From NCBI GenBank assembly GCA_045126215.1, contig JBGVOD010000029.1, forward strand, positions 69,643 through 133,642: DNA of 64,000 nucleotides, read 5' to 3'. The notes beneath the pieces are model-generated. The model was given only the letters and a program-made list of their open reading frames with translations, ran no database searches and had not been told where the DNA came from. Positions 62,122 to 64,000 of this stretch are shown here, piece after piece. Each line of letters starts with the position of its first letter. Within the stretch, counting starts at the first letter, position 1. The translations under genes were made by a program, and so were the position numbers. This stretch comes from SVEL01 sp045126215. Its GTDB lineage: Bacteria; Bacillota; Clostridia; Lachnospirales; Lachnospiraceae.

Positions 62122-62625
62122 TTATATCAACTCTGCACCTGCGTCTTTTAATTGTTTGAAATACTTATTTTTATTTTTTACGAACATTGTACCAATAGCA
62201 TTTTCATTAAGTATAACTTTGTACCCTTCTTTAACAGCTCCTAATGCTGTCAGTGCCACACACCCTCCACCATCTACACCTATAACTTCAACGCATTCGA
62301 TATTATTTTTTTGTAGCATTTCATTGAGTTTTGGATTAGAAAATGCATTACCTTTATATTTTGAAATTATATTTTCTGATACTATCTCAAGATTATTGAC
62401 TAACTCAACATTTTTTGTACCTTCATATGCATGAAAAGGAGCAAATAAATTTATAAAATTTTTCTTCATAATATGCCTAATATAAATAACCATATTATCT
62501 TTATTAAGATCAATAACCTTATTCACTGCTTTAATCAGCTCTTCATTATTATACTTAAGATAAGAGGCTTGACTTTCCCCTACGAAAACATTCTGCATAT
62601 CTATTACAAGCAATGCTTTTTTCAT
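62122..62625 (-). CDS. Isochorismatase-family cysteine hydrolase
   Basis: A 167-residue hydrolase with the catalytic triad: Asp in LLVIDMQNVF (Asp9), Lys in SKYKGNAF, and Cys in GVDGGGCVALTALGA, preceded by a Gly-rich cis-peptide region. Members are amidases such as nicotinamidase and N-carbamoylsarcosine amidase. The specific substrate is not predictable. The ATG used has GGAGG eight bases upstream, inside an in-frame GTG start five codons earlier. Confidence 0.87.
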   Translation of the reverse strand: MKKALLVIDMQNVFVGESQASYLKYNNEELIKAVNKVIDLNKDNMVIYIRHIMKKNFINLFAPFHAYEGTKNVELVNNLEIVSENIISKYKGNAFSNPKLNEMLQKNNIECVEVIGVDGGGCVALTALGAVKEGYKVILNENAIGTMFVKNKNKYFKQLKDAGAELI

Positions 62626-62655
62626 TTCTAAATCCTCCACATAATTGACTTTAAT

Positions 62656-62760
62656 CTATTTCACTTTAAGACCATATCTTACTGACAAATCATTCAATTC
62701 ATCAATATATTTAACATTATTAATTTTTCTTGCAAATGGCATAAATATTAATAAAGACAA
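62656..62760 (-). CDS. Possible 34-residue small ORF or gene remnant
   Basis: A TTG with AAGGAG ten bases upstream opens a frame MSLLIFMPFARKINN to ELNDLSVRYGLKVK. The composition looks coding and the end resembles a protein C-terminus, so a remnant is also possible. Frame and start are weakly supported. Confidence 0.25.
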   Translation of the reverse strand: MSLLIFMPFARKINNVKYIDELNDLSVRYGLKVK

Positions 62761-62942
62761 ATTGTATTTTCTCCTTGCTCAATGAATCTTTTCATCAACT
62801 TTTATACAATTTTACTATTTATTAGTATAAAATCAACTATTTATTATTAGAAAATATTACAACCCTATTACATATACATCTGCTATTTCGCCATCAAAAT
62901 CAAAACTACGTTTGTATACTCCTCCATTATTTACTATTGTTT
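62761..62942. other. Gap with a second short coding-like fragment
   Basis: On the minus strand, just after the carbamoyltransferase stop, a frame reads VNNGGVYKRSFDFDGEIAD and stops near 62860 without a usable start. It could be the tail of a decayed gene. No recognised RNA is seen. Confidence 0.2.
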
Positions 62943-63797
62943 TTATCGATTTGTTTTATCTTCTATACAACTAAACAAATAGCAAATAATTGCTTGTTGC
63001 ACTTCCAACAAAGACTTCTTAAACTCATATCCTACAAAGTATTCACTATCTATTGCATCAGCAGACACTTCTTCTCCTCTAAAAAATGGTGGACATGGAT
63101 TTAAGCAAGCATCTACATTCGCATACTTCATATGTTCCAAGGTAATTTGATACCCTTTAAAATCATCCTTTGCTACTGAAGGAATCGAATCTGTACAAAT
63201 AATATCTTTATTGGCAATAGCTTGTTCTAAATCATAACATACGCTCGCTCCATCAATTTCATATCCTTTTGGACAACACTGGGTAAACTTAAATTCCATC
63301 AATTCTGATGCTACTTTCCATGTATTTCCTATATTGCCTTTTGCCCCAATAAAAAGGTATTCCTTTTCACAATAATCTATATATTTCTTTGACAGTGAAT
63401 ATAGGTCTGTAAGTATTTCACATGGATGATTGACAGAAGTCATCGCATTTATAATTGGAATATGTGAGTTTTCTGCCATATACTCTATTACAGCTAAATC
63501 TTTATGACGAACAATTACCATGTCTGCAAAGTTTTCAAGATACCCTATTACATCCCTAATATCTTCTTTCTTATCAAGAGCTGACGGAGGAAATAAAATA
63601 GTGTTTCCCCCCAATATATGTATTCCCTTTTCAAAAGAAACCCTTGTTCTAATACTGCTCTCCGGAAAGAACAGAACTATCGTTTTTCCATTCAATGGAG
63701 TGGATAATCCATCATCTGCTTTTATCTTATCCGCCAATTCAAATATATGTGTTATTTCCTGTTTTGAAAAATCACTTAAATGTATAAAATGCTTCAT
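62943..63797 (-). CDS. Divergent aspartate/ornithine carbamoyltransferase-family protein
   Basis: A 284-residue protein, shorter than the usual 305-335. The carbamoyl-phosphate loop reads SSIRTRVSFE in place of STRTRxSFE, and the second motif is HPCEILTDL in place of HPxQxLxDL. The C-terminal substrate loop is NPCPPFFRGEEVS, closer to aspartate than to ornithine transcarbamylase (HPLPR versus HCLP). It would transfer a carbamoyl group to an amine, but the substitutions and the absence of arg or pyr genes suggest a different acceptor. The gene start overlaps the end of a broken frame upstream (TTATGA). GGAGG precedes the ATG. Confidence 0.8.
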   Translation of the reverse strand: MKHFIHLSDFSKQEITHIFELADKIKADDGLSTPLNGKTIVLFFPESSIRTRVSFEKGIHILGGNTILFPPSALDKKEDIRDVIGYLENFADMVIVRHKDLAVIEYMAENSHIPIINAMTSVNHPCEILTDLYSLSKKYIDYCEKEYLFIGAKGNIGNTWKVASELMEFKFTQCCPKGYEIDGASVCYDLEQAIANKDIICTDSIPSVAKDDFKGYQITLEHMKYANVDACLNPCPPFFRGEEVSADAIDSEYFVGYEFKKSLLEVQQAIICYLFSCIEDKTNR

Positions 63798-63819
63798 AAG
63801 CCAGCCTCCTTAAATTTTT

Positions 63820-63945
63820 CTAATCTGTAATGATGTTCTTCATCCAACTCCTTAACACCATTCTTATAAAGGCTTCAACTTGCAGTCTATGCAAAAACTC
63901 TGCTTCATCTTCTGTTACCAATTTTAATTCAATTAAATCATTCAT
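63820..63945 (-). pseudogene. Frameshifted remnant resembling a GNAT acetyltransferase N-terminus
   Basis: A frame with a good ribosome site (GAGGTG) reads MNDLIELKLVTEDEAEF and RLQVEAF, like the start of GNAT acetyltransferases, then ends after 41 codons. In the +2 frame the reading continues LYKNGVKELDEEHHYR and reaches a TGA that overlaps the carbamoyltransferase ATG. This suggests a frameshift or internal deletion in a small gene translationally coupled to the next one. GNAT identity rests on about 25 residues. Confidence 0.4.
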
Positions 63946-64000
63946 TCCAAACACCTCGCCAAAAATTCTTGATTATTTTTCTTGATTTCATTTTTTCATT

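Noticed and set aside
1..64000. Prophage, integrative element or IS insertion.
   Set aside because: No integrase, transposase, capsid, relaxase or tRNA attachment site was recognised; only small repeat elements are present.

Overview
The window reads as a chromosomal segment of a low-GC Gram-positive anaerobe of the class Clostridia, most likely a Lachnospiraceae (Lachnospira/Roseburia/Eubacterium-like) gut bacterium. The grounds are the AT-rich base composition, strong AGGAGG-type ribosome binding sites, a tryptophan T-box leader, a radical-SAM ThiH instead of ThiO, a Gram-positive type SOS box, and the mix of hybrid histidine kinases, BspA-like lipoproteins, Bmp-family binding protein and clostripain-type protease. 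The species call is inference. No rRNA, tRNA, CRISPR, IS transposase or prophage genes were seen. Most genes are on the minus strand; plus-strand genes occur at 20.98-21.46, 49.99-50.96, 52.00-54.47, 58.56-60.62 and 60.83-61.67 kb.

Layout. 0-5.4 kb: partial YeiH-type transporter, EamA transporter, DapL-like aminotransferase, thiC and a Wzx-type flippase. 5.5-11.1 kb: a two-component system followed by an ABC transporter (ATPase plus FtsX permease), the usual layout of an antimicrobial-peptide or envelope-stress module. 11.1-13.4 kb: a two-gene DNA-repair unit (radical SAM protein plus partner) under a consensus promoter that carries two SOS boxes. 13.4-15.6 kb: voltage-gated-type K+ channel and a cell-surface transglutaminase. 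15.6-19.1 kb: thiazole branch of thiamine synthesis, thiS-thiF-thiG-thiH-tenI/thiE, with no TPP riboswitch visible. 19.1-21.5 kb: a secreted nuclease lipoprotein, a conserved small protein and a Cu/Zn SOD-like protein. 21.5-24.8 kb: an acyl-activating cassette (AMP ligase, stand-alone carrier protein, membrane O-acyltransferase). 25-30 kb: trpEGDCF behind a tryptophan T-box leader, without trpBA.

30-49 kb is a sensory and envelope region: a lipoprotein, a 7TM hybrid histidine kinase, a cassette like B. subtilis ydjG-ydjH-ydjI (SPFH, zinc ribbon, TPM), then a run of HD-GYP response regulator, 1516-residue hybrid kinase, Bmp-type binding protein and chemoreceptor, then a LysM-GH18 protein and a leucine-rich-repeat lipoprotein. 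49.3-49.8 kb holds five ~95-bp tandem repeats, each with a strong inverted repeat. 50-64 kb is accessory in character: a glycosyltransferase, a motA relic beside a palindromic element, a cupin, a TIR-transmembrane-propeller protein behind five phased repeats, a dehydrogenase, a zinc-ribbon clostripain protease, a metallophosphoesterase lipoprotein that ends in a pullulanase-associated (starch-binding-type) domain, an AraC regulator, an isochorismatase-family hydrolase and a divergent carbamoyltransferase.

The most promising leads are the 95-bp hairpin array, the TIR protein and its repeat leader, the HD-GYP/hybrid kinase/Bmp/chemoreceptor cluster, the acyl-carrier/membrane acyltransferase cassette, the double SOS-box promoter that appears to make a leaderless mRNA, and the inverted-repeat-bounded insert between the trp T-box and trpE.
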